A stretch of 64,000 nt of DNA from Bernardetia sp. (GCA_020630575.1 JAHDBD010000002.1:1-64000); one strand, 5' to 3'; shown: positions 51,855 through 61,897, counted from the first letter of the stretch. Notes: generated from the sequence alone by a model not told the origin. Translations and numbers: made by a program.

Positions 51855-53732
51855 CTAAACTCTACCACCAATTACAAGTACATCGTCGATTGGTTTATGT
51901 TCATTTCCTATCCAATCTTTAAAAGTTTGATAGAGAATTTGTTTTTGTTCTGCTGTATCTTCTGTATGAATCTCAAATAATAGCTCTCTAAAGTTTTTTA
52001 CCATAAATTTACGTCCTCGCTCTCCTCCAAATTGGTCTTGAAAACCATCAGAAAAAATATAAAATGTAGTGGGAGTAGAAATATCAATAACATGCTCTGT
52101 AAACTCACTTTTATGTTCTCTTTCTGAACCACCAATAGGCATCTTGTCACCTTTTATTACCTCTAATTGATTATTTTGAATATAGAAAATAGGGTTTTTT
52201 GCTCCTGCAAAAGTAAGTGTTTTATTCTTTTTGTCTATACAAACAAGAGCTAAATCCATTCCGTCGTGGATATTTGTTTCGTCTTTGTGTAAAGCTGTCG
52301 TGATTCCTTTATCTAACTGAGTCAGAATTTTTGCAGGCGAACATATATTATTTTCTGCTACAATTCTACTCAAAATTTCATTTCCTATCATAGACATAAA
52401 TGCCCCTGGTACGCCATGACCTGTACAATCAACAGCAGCTAAAACTACTTTTTGTTCTTCCTCAAAATGATGAAAAAAGTAAAAATCGCCACTTACAATA
52501 TCACGAGGACGAAAAAATACAAATGATTCGGGTAGTGCTTTTTGAATATTGGCAATATTGGGAAGCATCGCTTCTTGAATGCGTTTTGCGTAAGTAATAC
52601 TAGATGTAATTTGATGATTTTTATCTTCAATTTCATTTACAGCTTTCGCTAACTCATGGTTTTGTTCCATGATGTGCATTTGCTGAAAACTAATTTCTTC
52701 ATTTTTTTCTTGTAAATCCAAATTGGCTCGTTTTTTCTGCTGTTTACTTCTATAAGTAAAAAATGTAGCTACAAAAGACAGTAATAAAATAGCTGCAATG
52801 CCTCCAATATAAAGTCTTTGTCTTGCTATTTTCTGTTCATTTTCAGCTTGTTCTTGTGCAAATTTGGCTTCTTGTAAATCTGTTTGTTGTTGAAGGACTT
52901 TATAAGCTAGTTCTTGTTTTGTAAAATTAGATTCTAGTTTATCTAAAGCGGCATTTTTATTTTCAATATTTTTTTCTTGTTCTTTTAATTTAGTGTTTTT
53001 TAAGGCAATTTCTAATTCTGCTCGTTGTTTTTCTGTTTCTGCTAAAGCTGCTTGTAGTCTTGCTTTGTCTGCTTCTGCACTCACAACAGCCATTTTTCTT
53101 TGTTGTGACATCTCATGAAAATTTCGATACAATTCAAAATATTCTTTTGTTTTTTCGGAGTTTCCTGCTTTTTCGTAGGTTTCGGCAAGCATTCCATAAA
53201 TGCTTCTCATTTGTTCCAAATCCAAGGATTCTTTTGCTAAATTTAATCCATCTACTAGTTGTTGGGCTGCTTCATCGTGTCTTTTGAGATTATTTAAAAC
53301 AACAGCCGTATTTATTTGAGCTGAAATAATAGGTTCTTTTATACCTTGTTTTTTTCGTCCTTCTAATGTTCTTTGGAAGAAAATAAGTGCAGAATCAAAT
53401 TTTTCTAAATCGGCATAAATAGTAGCAAGGTTACTATAAATGCCATACATTCCACTCTGATTATCTACTTTCTGATTGAAAATTAATGACTTTTGAAAAT
53501 AAGTAATGGCTGGTCGCAATTCTTTTTTGTGCCAATGGATTAGAGCTGCTTTATTCAAAAAATCACTTGCTCCTCTATAATCACCTTGATTTTTGCGTTC
53601 TTCAGATTTTTCTAAACACATTTCAACAGTCAGCCTTTCACCATCATTTGTTACAAACTGAGCTTTTATAGGAAACACACAAAATGATAGGAAAAATAAA
53701 ATTAAAAAAGAACTAAATAAATAATTTCGCAT
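51855..53732 (-). CDS. TPR sensor with C-terminal SpoIIE phosphatase
   Basis: A 625-residue membrane protein. A signal peptide (1-24) precedes about four to five TPR units in the periplasm (residues 30-210), a coiled coil (about 210-310) and one transmembrane helix (about 310-328). In the cytoplasm a second coiled coil leads into the SpoIIE/PP2C domain from about residue 390, with GDFYFFHHF, DCTGHGVPGAFMS and FSDGFQDQFGGERG. It probably dephosphorylates an anti-sigma-factor antagonist or similar target. The catalytic part closely resembles that of the giant at 1060. No cognate regulator gene is nearby. Confidence 0.92.
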   Translation of the reverse strand: MRNYLFSSFLILFFLSFCVFPIKAQFVTNDGERLTVEMCLEKSEERKNQGDYRGASDFLNKAALIHWHKKELRPAITYFQKSLIFNQKVDNQSGMYGIYSNLATIYADLEKFDSALIFFQRTLEGRKKQGIKEPIISAQINTAVVLNNLKRHDEAAQQLVDGLNLAKESLDLEQMRSIYGMLAETYEKAGNSEKTKEYFELYRNFHEMSQQRKMAVVSAEADKARLQAALAETEKQRAELEIALKNTKLKEQEKNIENKNAALDKLESNFTKQELAYKVLQQQTDLQEAKFAQEQAENEQKIARQRLYIGGIAAILLLSFVATFFTYRSKQQKKRANLDLQEKNEEISFQQMHIMEQNHELAKAVNEIEDKNHQITSSITYAKRIQEAMLPNIANIQKALPESFVFFRPRDIVSGDFYFFHHFEEEQKVVLAAVDCTGHGVPGAFMSMIGNEILSRIVAENNICSPAKILTQLDKGITTALHKDETNIHDGMDLALVCIDKKNKTLTFAGAKNPIFYIQNNQLEVIKGDKMPIGGSEREHKSEFTEHVIDISTPTTFYIFSDGFQDQFGGERGRKFMVKNFRELLFEIHTEDTAEQKQILYQTFKDWIGNEHKPIDDVLVIGGRV

Positions 53733-53845
53733 TGTTGCTGATTAGAATAGACAGAAGGATTACTAAAAAAACATATTCTAACCCAAATATAACGCTATTT
53801 TATGTAAGAAATTAAAAATCAATGACGAAATTTTATTTTATAGTA

Positions 53846-53879
53846 GCTGCCAAGGTTCAAATTAACAAGCCTTGACAGC
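53846..53879. repeat. Palindrome after hisD
   Basis: GCTGCCAAGG and CCTTGACAGC pair with one mismatch around 14 nt. It lies directly downstream of the hisD stop codon (minus strand) and could act as terminator, though the T-run is weak. Confidence 0.55.
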
Positions 53880-53890
53880 ATTTCTATCTT

Positions 53891-55162
53891 TTATAATCTA
53901 ACACGAACAGCATTTGCATGAGCTTTTAACTCTTCTGCTTCTGCCATCTCAATTACTGTTTGTCCAATTTGATTCAAACCTTCTTTTGTAAGTGATTGGA
54001 AGGTAATTTTTTTAACGAAACTATCTAATGAAACTCCACTATAAGCTCTTGCATGTCCATCTGTTGGAAGCGTATGATTTGTTCCAGACGCATAATCTCC
54101 CACCGACTCAGGTGTGTAATTTCCTAAAAACACAGAACCTGCGTTAATGATATGTTCGGCTGCTTCTTCTGGATTTTCAAGAGCAATAATCAAATGCTCA
54201 GGAGCATAAAAATTACTCATATCTAAAATTTCTTGTCTGTTTTTCAAAACAACAAAACGACTATTTTCTAACGATTTTTGAGCAAACTCTTTTCTAGGAA
54301 GTGATTCTAGCTGTTTTTTGACTTCTGTTTTTATTTGATTTGCTGTTTCTTCATTGTCTGTCATCAAAATAACTTGGCTATCTTTTCCATGTTCGGCTTG
54401 AGAAAGCAAATCAGCAGCTACAAAGCTAGGAACACAACTTTTATCAGCCAAAACAGCAACCTCAGAAGGACCTGCTGGCATGTCAATAGCAATACCTTCA
54501 TTTTGAATAAGTTGTTTGGCAACAGTTACATACTGATTTCCAGGACCAAAAATTTTATATACTTTTGGCACAGACTCCGTTCCATACGCCATTGCACCAA
54601 TCGCCTGTATGCCTCCAATCTTGAAAATATCAGTTGCACCTACAAGATGAGCAGCATAGAGAATAGCAGGGTGAATTTTGCCTTCTTTATTGGGAGGAGA
54701 ACACAAAACTACATTCTTACAGCCAGCAATTTTGGCAGGAATTCCAAGCATCAAAACAGTAGAAAAAAGAGGAGCAGTCCCCCCTGGAATATACAAACCT
54801 ACTTTTTCTATACCTACACTTTTTCTCCAACACGTAATTCCTTTTGTAATTTCAACTTTCTTTACTTGGTCTTGTTGACTTTGGTGAAAGATTAAAATAT
54901 TTTTATAAGCGTGATTAATAGCCGTTTTGAGTGACTCAGAAACTAGACTTTCAGCTTCTTGAAGTTCTTCTACGCTTACTCTAAAATCTTCTACATCTAT
55001 TTTATCAAATTCTTTTGTAAATTTTTTGAGAGCTGTATCGCCTTCTTCTTTAATAGATTGTAGAATATTTTGAACTTGTGCTTCAATTTGTTTTAAAGAA
55101 AAAGTAGGACGAGTACAGATAGATTCCCACTCGTTGCGAGTAGGTTGATTATATATTTTCAT
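53891..55162 (-). CDS. hisD: Histidinol dehydrogenase
   Basis: A 423-residue zinc enzyme for the last two steps of histidine synthesis. GLYIPGGTAPLFSTVLML, KIFGPGNQYVTVAKQL, IDMPAGPSEV and the late NHTLPTDGHARAYSGVS carry the NAD, zinc and substrate residues. Length is normal. It is separated from hisA and hisF by four unrelated genes, so the pathway genes are scattered in this genome. Confidence 0.96.
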   Translation of the reverse strand: MKIYNQPTRNEWESICTRPTFSLKQIEAQVQNILQSIKEEGDTALKKFTKEFDKIDVEDFRVSVEELQEAESLVSESLKTAINHAYKNILIFHQSQQDQVKKVEITKGITCWRKSVGIEKVGLYIPGGTAPLFSTVLMLGIPAKIAGCKNVVLCSPPNKEGKIHPAILYAAHLVGATDIFKIGGIQAIGAMAYGTESVPKVYKIFGPGNQYVTVAKQLIQNEGIAIDMPAGPSEVAVLADKSCVPSFVAADLLSQAEHGKDSQVILMTDNEETANQIKTEVKKQLESLPRKEFAQKSLENSRFVVLKNRQEILDMSNFYAPEHLIIALENPEEAAEHIINAGSVFLGNYTPESVGDYASGTNHTLPTDGHARAYSGVSLDSFVKKITFQSLTKEGLNQIGQTVIEMAEAEELKAHANAVRVRL

Positions 55163-55606
55163 TGGAAAAATAAAGGCTATAATTTTAAATAAACATTAGA
55201 TATAAATTTGAATCAAAAAAAGCTAATCTTTTGAGAAACCATAATGTTAGGCAAAAGTAGTCATGAAGTTAGTTTTTTCAAAATTGGGTGATTAATTAAC
55301 TATCTCGTCGGTGAGAAAATGACAACGGCATTCATGTTGATATAGTGTTTTAAAATTTGTTTATATTTTTGTCTGCTTACTTTATCAGAAGTTTTATTAA
55401 AGCTATATCATTCTTATTAGTAAACAAAATAATCTATAATCTTAGAGAATTTTCAACAATTTATTGAAACAAAAGTCATTGATTTACAGACTCTTCAAAA
55501 AAAGTTTTATCTTTTTGAATCAAAACTAAAGAAAATGGGTTATTGAGTTTATCTAAGCATTACAAAATAAAAATACTAAAACAGTTTCATAAGAATCACT
55601 CTATTT

Positions 55607-55652
55607 CTGACAGTTGAAGTGGCTTCAGCCCTCAACGAAGTTAAACTGTCAG
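55607..55652. repeat. Palindrome before mutS2
   Basis: CTGACAGTT and AACTGTCAG are exact 9-bp arms around 28 nt; the inner part can form a second stem. It shares the CTGACAG word with the elements at 9799, 44071 and 58161. Confidence 0.6.
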
Positions 55653-55664
55653 CTACTTGAAATT

Positions 55665-55701
55665 AACTGGTCACTGTTTCACTGATTACTGATAACTGAA
55701 C
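55665..55701. repeat. CTGATTA-type heptamer array abutting the mutS2 start codon
   Basis: CTGATTA and CTGATAA preceded by degenerate copies (TCACTGT, TTCACTG). The array ends exactly at the ATG of mutS2. Confidence 0.65.
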
Positions 55702-58134
55702 ATGGTTTATCCCGAAAATATAGAATCAAAATTAGGATTTGATAAAGTCCGAGAACTTTTAGCTGATGAATGCCAAGGAATTTTGGGCAGACAGCTTATA
55801 GATAAAATGGAATTTCATAATAATTATGAAACCATTGCCAGCCTTACCGAACAGACTGAAGAATTTAAAAAACTCATAGAAACAGGACAAAGTCCACCAG
55901 AAAGTTATTATTTTGATGTTACAGCCTATCTTGCAAAGGCTTCAATTGTCAATAATTTCCTTACAGAAAGTGAATTTTATGATGTCAAACGCTCTTTAGA
56001 TACATTATATCAGACTTTAAGGGTGATTCGACGACAACCAAAAGAAGAATTTCCACGCCTGCAATCTATGTGTCAAGATATAGAAGTTCCTTATGAAGTC
56101 ATTCAAGATATAGAAAGAGTAATTGATGATAAAGGACAGATGAGAAGCAATGCTTCGCCAGAACTTCAAAAAATTCGTCAAGCCATTGTCAGAACGCAGG
56201 TTACACTTCGAAAAAAATTAGTTTCTATCGTAGAAGACCTCCGAAAAAACGATTATTTACGCTCTGATGTCGACACAACTGTCAGAGAAGGCAGAATGGT
56301 AGTTCCTATCAAAACAGAATATCGAAAACAGCTAAAAGGAATTGTTCATGATACCTCTTCAACAGGACAAACTATTTTTATAGAACCTGAAGCAATTGTA
56401 GATTTGAATAACGATATTAAACAGTTTATGCACCAAGAGCGATTCGAAATTGTGCGTATTCTGACTGACCTCACAACGTTTTTACGTCCTCATTTATATA
56501 CTTTAAAGTATGCGTATGAATTTTTGGCGCAAGTAGATTTTATTCGTGCAAAAGCTCGTTTTGCCATAAAATTAAATGCCATAAATCCAGATTTTCAAAA
56601 ACGTGCTTTGATAGATTGGCAAAATGCCTACCATCCTCTTCTTTATTTATCGTATAAAAAACAAGGAAAAACAGTTCTTCCAAACACACTGTTTTTAGAT
56701 GGAAATCAACGAATTTTACTTATTTCAGGACCAAATGCAGGTGGTAAATCAGTTCTTTTAAAAACAGTTGGTTTGCTACAATATATGTTTCAAAGTGGTT
56801 TACTTATTCCAGTACAAGAAGGCTCAAAAATTGGTATTTTCGATCAGCTTTTTATAGATATAGGCGACGAACAATCAATTGACAATGATTTGAGTACATA
56901 TAGTTCGCATCTTTATAACATGAAAAAATTCCTTATTGCAGGAAACAAACGAACACTTGCTTTAATAGATGAATTTGGAACAGGAACAGAGCCACAAGTA
57001 GGTGCATCGATAGCAGAAGCCATCTTAGAAGAGTTTGAAAAGCAGAGAATGTATGCCGTAATTACGACACACTATGCGAACCTGAAATTTATGGCAGAAA
57101 AATCGCAGTTTATTGTCAATGGAGCAATGCGCTACGATGTCGATAAATTAGAACCTCTCTTTAAACTAGAAATAGGAAAACCAGGGAGTTCGTTTGCATT
57201 AGAGATTGCTAAAAAAATTGGTCTACCTTCTGATGTTATTAAATCAGCTCATTCAAAACTAGGTGGCGAACAGTTAGAAGTAGAACGATTATTAAGACAA
57301 CTAGAAAAACAGCGTTCGAATTTAGATAGAGAACAAACTTCCCTCAGAAAACAAGGTTTGGAAGTAGACAAATTGCTTAGAGAAAATCAAGCATTGAAAG
57401 ATGATTTGAAAAAAAATAAGCAAAAATATATGCAAGAAGCTAAAAAAGAAGCAGAGGCTTTACTACAAAAGGCAAATCAACGCATCGAAAACACTATCCG
57501 AACTATCAAAGAACAACAAGCTGACAAGCAAATTACAAAGTCAGTCAGAAAAGATTTGGATAGCCTACAAGACGAACTCAACCGAGTAGAATACGAATCA
57601 GAAGAAAAACAACTTCCTAAAAACGATGAAGAAATGATTCGTTATGTAGATACTGAAATAAAACAAGGTGATTTTGTACAGATAAAAGGACAAACGGCTG
57701 TGGCAGAAGTTCTTTCAATTAAAAATAAAGATGCCTTGCTTCGTATTGGTTCGCTCAAAACTACTGTGAAAATGAATCGTTTGCAGAAAGTAGATGAAAA
57801 GATACTACCTACTTCTATTACAGGAAATATGAATTCTACTACTAATTCTGGTTCGGGTTCAGGTTCTACACTTCACAATAAAGTTTTAAATTTTAGTCCA
57901 GATTTGGATGTGCGTGGAAAGCGTGCCGAAGAAGTAAACCCAATAGTAACTGAGTTTATGGATGATGCTGTCATGCTTTCTCAAAAAAATCTTCGAATAC
58001 TGCATGGAAAGGGAGAAGGTGTTTTGCGTCAAGTAGTCAGAGATGCGTTGCGTCAATATCCACAAGTTCAGAGTATTAAAGATGAACACGCTGATAGAGG
58101 TGGTGCAGGTGTTACTTTGGTGACCTTGAAGTAA
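55702..58134 (+). CDS. mutS2: Endonuclease MutS2
   Basis: An 810-residue MutS2 protein. The helical clamp region leads to the ATPase with SGPNAGGKSVLLKT (Walker A, about residues 345-358) and LIDEFGTGTEPQ (Walker B). A long coiled coil (about 520-660) follows, and the Smr endonuclease domain closes the protein (LDVRGKRAEEV, RILHGKGEGVLR). It lacks the mismatch-recognition domain of MutS. It is linked to suppression of recombination and to rescue of collided ribosomes. The start is the ATG directly after the heptamer array. Confidence 0.95.
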   Translation: MVYPENIESKLGFDKVRELLADECQGILGRQLIDKMEFHNNYETIASLTEQTEEFKKLIETGQSPPESYYFDVTAYLAKASIVNNFLTESEFYDVKRSLDTLYQTLRVIRRQPKEEFPRLQSMCQDIEVPYEVIQDIERVIDDKGQMRSNASPELQKIRQAIVRTQVTLRKKLVSIVEDLRKNDYLRSDVDTTVREGRMVVPIKTEYRKQLKGIVHDTSSTGQTIFIEPEAIVDLNNDIKQFMHQERFEIVRILTDLTTFLRPHLYTLKYAYEFLAQVDFIRAKARFAIKLNAINPDFQKRALIDWQNAYHPLLYLSYKKQGKTVLPNTLFLDGNQRILLISGPNAGGKSVLLKTVGLLQYMFQSGLLIPVQEGSKIGIFDQLFIDIGDEQSIDNDLSTYSSHLYNMKKFLIAGNKRTLALIDEFGTGTEPQVGASIAEAILEEFEKQRMYAVITTHYANLKFMAEKSQFIVNGAMRYDVDKLEPLFKLEIGKPGSSFALEIAKKIGLPSDVIKSAHSKLGGEQLEVERLLRQLEKQRSNLDREQTSLRKQGLEVDKLLRENQALKDDLKKNKQKYMQEAKKEAEALLQKANQRIENTIRTIKEQQADKQITKSVRKDLDSLQDELNRVEYESEEKQLPKNDEEMIRYVDTEIKQGDFVQIKGQTAVAEVLSIKNKDALLRIGSLKTTVKMNRLQKVDEKILPTSITGNMNSTTNSGSGSGSTLHNKVLNFSPDLDVRGKRAEEVNPIVTEFMDDAVMLSQKNLRILHGKGEGVLRQVVRDALRQYPQVQSIKDEHADRGGAGVTLVTLK

Positions 58135-58160
58135 GCAACTAATTAATCTATTTATAAACT

Positions 58161-58196
58161 TTGACAGTCCTTTCACAAGGCTGTCAATAGTTTTTT
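58161..58196 (+). terminator. Rho-independent terminator after mutS2
   Basis: TTGACAG-t-CCTT and AAGG-c-TGTCAA form an 11-bp stem with one mismatch and a 4-nt loop, followed by TAGTTTTTT. Confidence 0.8.
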
Positions 58197-58230
58197 AGAC
58201 TAGAGAAGAATATAGGAATTGATTTATTTT

Positions 58231-58821
58231 TTATCTCCAAAGTGAGAGTTTCGAACATGCCTGATTCATTTGTTGCATTTCTGTATTCAGAAATTTTTCT
58301 ATCACTCTTTCCTGAAATTCCATTCCTATCAAAATAAGCATACCACTTATATTTCGCTCTTTAAATCGAACAATAGCACCTACTTTTTTTTGTTTTTCAT
58401 TATAAACATCAGCTACTACTACCTCTGCATTCGAATTTGATAATTTGATAACTCTAAAAGCTGACAAAATAAGTCCTTCTGAAAGGTAAGTTTTACTAGC
58501 TTCTCCATAGGCTTCATACGTAAAATTTGCTGCTTGTGCAGATGATTCTACCCATAAGAGTTCGTGTAACCATAAATCGGAATCTTCAAATTCGTATGTA
58601 TAAAGGAGTGATCCATCCCCATAATCTTCCTTTTCTATTTCTTCGCCTGCACTTGCATTTTCATATACAATTCCTAAAGGTTCAAGATTTTCTATGGTTG
58701 TAAATAATTTTCTTTCTTCATCAGAAATAACAGCTTGAGCAAATAATGAATTTAAAAATCCACTTATTAGGAATAAGAAGGTAAACAATAGAAAATAATT
58801 TATTTTATTGCGAGCTAACAT
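58231..58821 (-). CDS. Exported hypothetical protein
   Basis: A 196-residue protein that I do not recognise. A basic, hydrophobic N-terminus (residues 1-29, ending LFAQA) is a signal peptide. The mature part has mixed alpha/beta character, is acidic (EEIEKEDYGDGS) and has a single Cys near the end (NQACSKLSLWR). It converges with mutS2 and has no operon partner. Confidence 0.65.
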   Translation of the reverse strand: MLARNKINYFLLFTFLFLISGFLNSLFAQAVISDEERKLFTTIENLEPLGIVYENASAGEEIEKEDYGDGSLLYTYEFEDSDLWLHELLWVESSAQAANFTYEAYGEASKTYLSEGLILSAFRVIKLSNSNAEVVVADVYNEKQKKVGAIVRFKERNISGMLILIGMEFQERVIEKFLNTEMQQMNQACSKLSLWR

Positions 58822-59038
58822 ATAAGATTATTTTTTGTAGAAGATAGAAAATTATTTTTAGCAAAGAAAGCAAATACTATTCTATTTATATAGATTTTGA
58901 TAAAAAAAACGTATTCAAACACAATTCGTTTTTCTAGGTTAATCTATTAAGATAATTTTCTATGTATATTTACAAAAAAAACACTTAACATTGAAGCAGT
59001 ATAAAGTATTTTGCCTATTTTCTAATTATTTAGTATAT

Positions 59039-59767
59039 ATGAAATTTTTATTTTTATTTCTCACAGCATTTTTTATGTTTATCAGTATTCCTTCTTTTTC
59101 ACAAAGTAATGCTGATGATTTTGATTATGAAACTCAGTTTGTTTATGGTATTAATTTGAATACACAATCTGGTCTGATTGGTGGTTTTTCTTTTCGTTAT
59201 TCAAAAGCAATAAATGAAACTATGTTTCATAGTTTTTCATTAGAGCTTGTTGATGTAAGACATCCCAAAGAACAACGAAGAGCAAGTCGCTTGTCAGGTG
59301 AATTTTTTACACCTGGTAAACGTAACTTTTTGTATGTTTTGCGTCCTCAATATGGTAGAGAATGGGTTTTGTTCAGAAAGGCAGAAGAACGTGGTATTCA
59401 AGTAAATGCTATTGGCGCAGTAGGTCCAACTATTGGCATTGTAGCACCTTATATTATTGACTATCAATTTACTAATGAAATAATTCGAACTGAACAGTAT
59501 GACCCAAATGTCCATACTTCTTTTGAAGCTGTAATAGGCACAGGTTCATTTGGAAAACGTATAACAGATGCCAAAATTCAGTTAGGAGCTAGTCTAAAAA
59601 CATCTCTCGCTTTAGAATTTAGTGCTTTCAAAGGCTCTCAAGTAGGTTTTGAAGCTGGGATGATGATTGATGCCTACTCAAAAAAAATAGAGATTATGGG
59701 ATTAGCAGAAAACAAGCAAATTTTCCCGTCTGCATTTTTTACCCTTTTCTATGGAATAAGTAAATAA
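59039..59767 (+). CDS. Putative outer-membrane or secreted beta-barrel-like protein
   Basis: A 242-residue protein from the ATG at 59039. The frame is open to a TTG at 58991, but the signal peptide (MKFLFLFLTAFFMF to about SFSQ) starts at the ATG. The mature part alternates hydrophobic and polar residues (TQFVYGINLNTQSGLIGGFSFRYSK) and ends in PSAFFTLFYGISK, an aromatic-rich terminal strand. This pattern fits a small outer-membrane beta-barrel. No family is recognised. Confidence 0.65.
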   Translation: MKFLFLFLTAFFMFISIPSFSQSNADDFDYETQFVYGINLNTQSGLIGGFSFRYSKAINETMFHSFSLELVDVRHPKEQRRASRLSGEFFTPGKRNFLYVLRPQYGREWVLFRKAEERGIQVNAIGAVGPTIGIVAPYIIDYQFTNEIIRTEQYDPNVHTSFEAVIGTGSFGKRITDAKIQLGASLKTSLALEFSAFKGSQVGFEAGMMIDAYSKKIEIMGLAENKQIFPSAFFTLFYGISK

Positions 59768-60001
59768 CTCCTATAACTTTAACGAAATTTACATTTCATT
59801 GGATTAATTCTTGTAAAATCGATATTTATCTTATTAATTAATTCCAAAAAAAGCAGAAAACCTATTATTTCTCTACAAAAACCTATTTTTACATAATTAT
59901 TTTTTGTTACCTATTTTTCAAAATGTATTTGTTGGATAAGTAGTGATTTTATTTAATCCTTAATTTTATTTATCCAAACTCATTCTTAAATTTATACTTT
60001 C

Positions 60002-60952
60002 ATGATATATTCATCATCTCCTTCTCATTCAATGAGAACTTTTCAAAACTCCCTTTCTAAGATTTGTTTTGTATTATTACTATTGTTTTCTTCCTCATTG
60101 TTTTACTCTACAGTCTACGCTCAAAAAAATTCAAAAATAAGTGAAGAAGAAAAACAAAAAGCTAGAGACAAAGCTGCTGAGGTAATTATTAAGAAAAACT
60201 TGATGGAATTTGCAGATGCTTATTCAAAATTAGGTGATACTAAAGACGTAAAATCAGTGATGCAACACATGGCAAAAGACGTTACATCTACATTAGTTAC
60301 TTTCAATATTTCAGATAGAGGTTCTGTTTTGAATAGTGATTATGAAGGTTTTTTGAGTTATTTGACCAAAATCACACGTACAGAAGGCTTAAAGATAAGT
60401 TATTCTATAAAAGAAGTTTTGAAAAATGAGGTAAAAGGAGCAATCGGTGTTATTGTTTATGTCGTAGAATATACAATTACAAAAGATAAAGAAATTTGGT
60501 CTAAGGGAACTGAAACGGTTTCGATGGTTTTCAGAAATGAAAAGCAAACTAGTGATTGGAAAATTGCTCATTATTCAGTTATCGGAACAGAAGATGAGCG
60601 CATCAAAGGAATTTGTTCATGTGAACTCTATAAGTCTAGCACAGGTGTAAACTCTGGAAATTATTTGGTAAAGACAATTGTTCCTAGTGGAAAAAATTAC
60701 TCTACTATGGTAAGTAACTTTGAATTTTTGTACGAAAATCAGGGTGGACAGAGTGGCGAACGCACCGTAAGAGTAGGTGACAATGTTTATAAATGGACAC
60801 AAACAGGTGATATCTTCAAACAAAATGCAGATGGAACTCAAGGAGATTTAATAGCAAAATCTCATCCTAATGACGAAGTATTAGCTATTATGTCTATACT
60901 CAAATATGATGTATATTCTGAAAACTGTACAAATATCAATTTGAAAAGATAA
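60002..60952 (+). CDS. Exported NTF2-like domain protein
   Basis: A 316-residue exported protein. The signal peptide ends around VYAQ (residue 41); an internal ATG at 60032 (MRTFQNS) gives a more usual signal length and may be the true start. Residues 60-200 look like an NTF2/SnoaL-type cone (EFADAYSKLGDTKDVKSVMQHM, then DWKIAHYSVIG). The C-terminal 110 residues are of unknown fold. Function unknown. It has its own terminator. Confidence 0.65.
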   Translation: MIYSSSPSHSMRTFQNSLSKICFVLLLLFSSSLFYSTVYAQKNSKISEEEKQKARDKAAEVIIKKNLMEFADAYSKLGDTKDVKSVMQHMAKDVTSTLVTFNISDRGSVLNSDYEGFLSYLTKITRTEGLKISYSIKEVLKNEVKGAIGVIVYVVEYTITKDKEIWSKGTETVSMVFRNEKQTSDWKIAHYSVIGTEDERIKGICSCELYKSSTGVNSGNYLVKTIVPSGKNYSTMVSNFEFLYENQGGQSGERTVRVGDNVYKWTQTGDIFKQNADGTQGDLIAKSHPNDEVLAIMSILKYDVYSENCTNINLKR

Positions 60953-60972
60953 ATGTTATTTTTTCATACCTC

Positions 60973-61009
60973 AAAAAAGCACTTCCTAAAAAATAGAAAG
61001 TGCTTTTTT
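60973..61009. terminator. Bidirectional terminator between convergent genes
   Basis: AAAAAAGCACTT / AAGTGCTTTTTT, a perfect 12-bp stem with a loop of about 13 nt. It serves the plus-strand exported protein and the minus-strand DUF218 gene. Confidence 0.85.
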
Positions 61010-61022
61010 ATTGATTTTATTT

Positions 61023-61835
61023 TTATAATTTCCCTGTTAAGTCATACACTACATAGCCTATTATTTCGTGAATAATCTTTCCCCATTTTGACATTGCATC
61101 TTCTGTCGGAATCAAACTCAAAATAGTAAACATATTTTTTCTTTCAGTAGCTATAAAATCTGTAGAAAAACCATCAACTTGTAATCCTGCTTGCTCAAAA
61201 CAGCCTAAAGAGCGTCTTAAATGAAAAGCCGAAGTGATAACTAAAATTTGACCCTGATGGATTGAGTCAGAGGTAAATATTAAATTTAATTTGTCTTTAT
61301 TTTTTTGTAAAAATTGTGCTGAAAACTGTGCATTTTCGTATGTATTTTTTGATTTGGGTTCTATCAAAATGTCTTCTTCTTTTATACACATAGATTTTAA
61401 CATATCCTTGTATTTATAGGTTCGTTTTGGTAGTTTTTCTTTACCACTTATCCAGTCTATTTCTTCTGACATTCCAACAATCATTATTTTTTTAATCTTA
61501 CCTTCTTTATATAAACGAACAGCTTGCAAGAGTCTATCAATACCTGAACCTGCATAAATCCTGTCTTTTGGTTCTTTTCCTGCATTACTCATTCCTGTCA
61601 AAACTATTCCTATTTCATAATTTCTGACCTCTTTTATTGGTGTTGGTGGAACTTCCCACAGTAAATACATTTCATTTGCCAAAAAAGGATTTGTAAACAA
61701 CAAAAACAAAACGACACCTATTCTCAGTGATTTTATGCGCCATTTTTTGATAAAAACAGCTATCAATAAAAAAAATGTAACCCAAGTAATGGGCATCAAA
61801 AAATAAAATAACGTTTTTGATAAAAAGAAAAACAT
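61023..61835 (-). CDS. DUF218 (YdcF/SanA/ElyC) family membrane protein
   Basis: A 270-residue protein. Two N-terminal helices (about 8-28 and 36-52) are followed by the DUF218 domain: EIGIVLTGM, RIYAGSGIDRLLQAVRLYKEG, PKSKNTYENAQFS and VITSAFHLRRSLGCFEQAG. In Gammaproteobacteria such proteins (ElyC, SanA) affect envelope integrity and peptidoglycan or ECA precursors. The exact reaction is unknown. It is followed by the VanW gene on the same strand after 295 bp of operon order reversed (VanW lies upstream). Confidence 0.88.
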   Translation of the reverse strand: MFFFLSKTLFYFLMPITWVTFFLLIAVFIKKWRIKSLRIGVVLFLLFTNPFLANEMYLLWEVPPTPIKEVRNYEIGIVLTGMSNAGKEPKDRIYAGSGIDRLLQAVRLYKEGKIKKIMIVGMSEEIDWISGKEKLPKRTYKYKDMLKSMCIKEEDILIEPKSKNTYENAQFSAQFLQKNKDKLNLIFTSDSIHQGQILVITSAFHLRRSLGCFEQAGLQVDGFSTDFIATERKNMFTILSLIPTEDAMSKWGKIIHEIIGYVVYDLTGKL

Positions 61836-61844
61836 AGTATTTTG

Positions 61845-61871
61845 ATTACGAATTAAAAATTACAATTAGAC
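61845..61871. repeat. ATTACGA-type heptamer array between VanW and DUF218 genes
   Basis: GATTACGA, ATTAAAA, ATTACAA, TTAGAC. It starts about 10 bp before the DUF218 start codon and fills most of the gap to the VanW stop codon at 61898. Confidence 0.65.
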
Positions 61872-61897
61872 AAAATATTCCTTTACCTCTTTCAAAT

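Larger units (their letters stand above)
55163..55701. other. 539-bp spacer between hisD and mutS2
   Basis: No gene seen. It contains a hairpin at 55607-55652 (CTGACAGTT / AACTGTCAG with an inner GAAGTGGCTTC stem) and a heptamer array at 55665-55701 that touches the mutS2 ATG. The left half is AT-rich with a short GC-richer stretch around 55305-55340. Confidence 0.6.
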
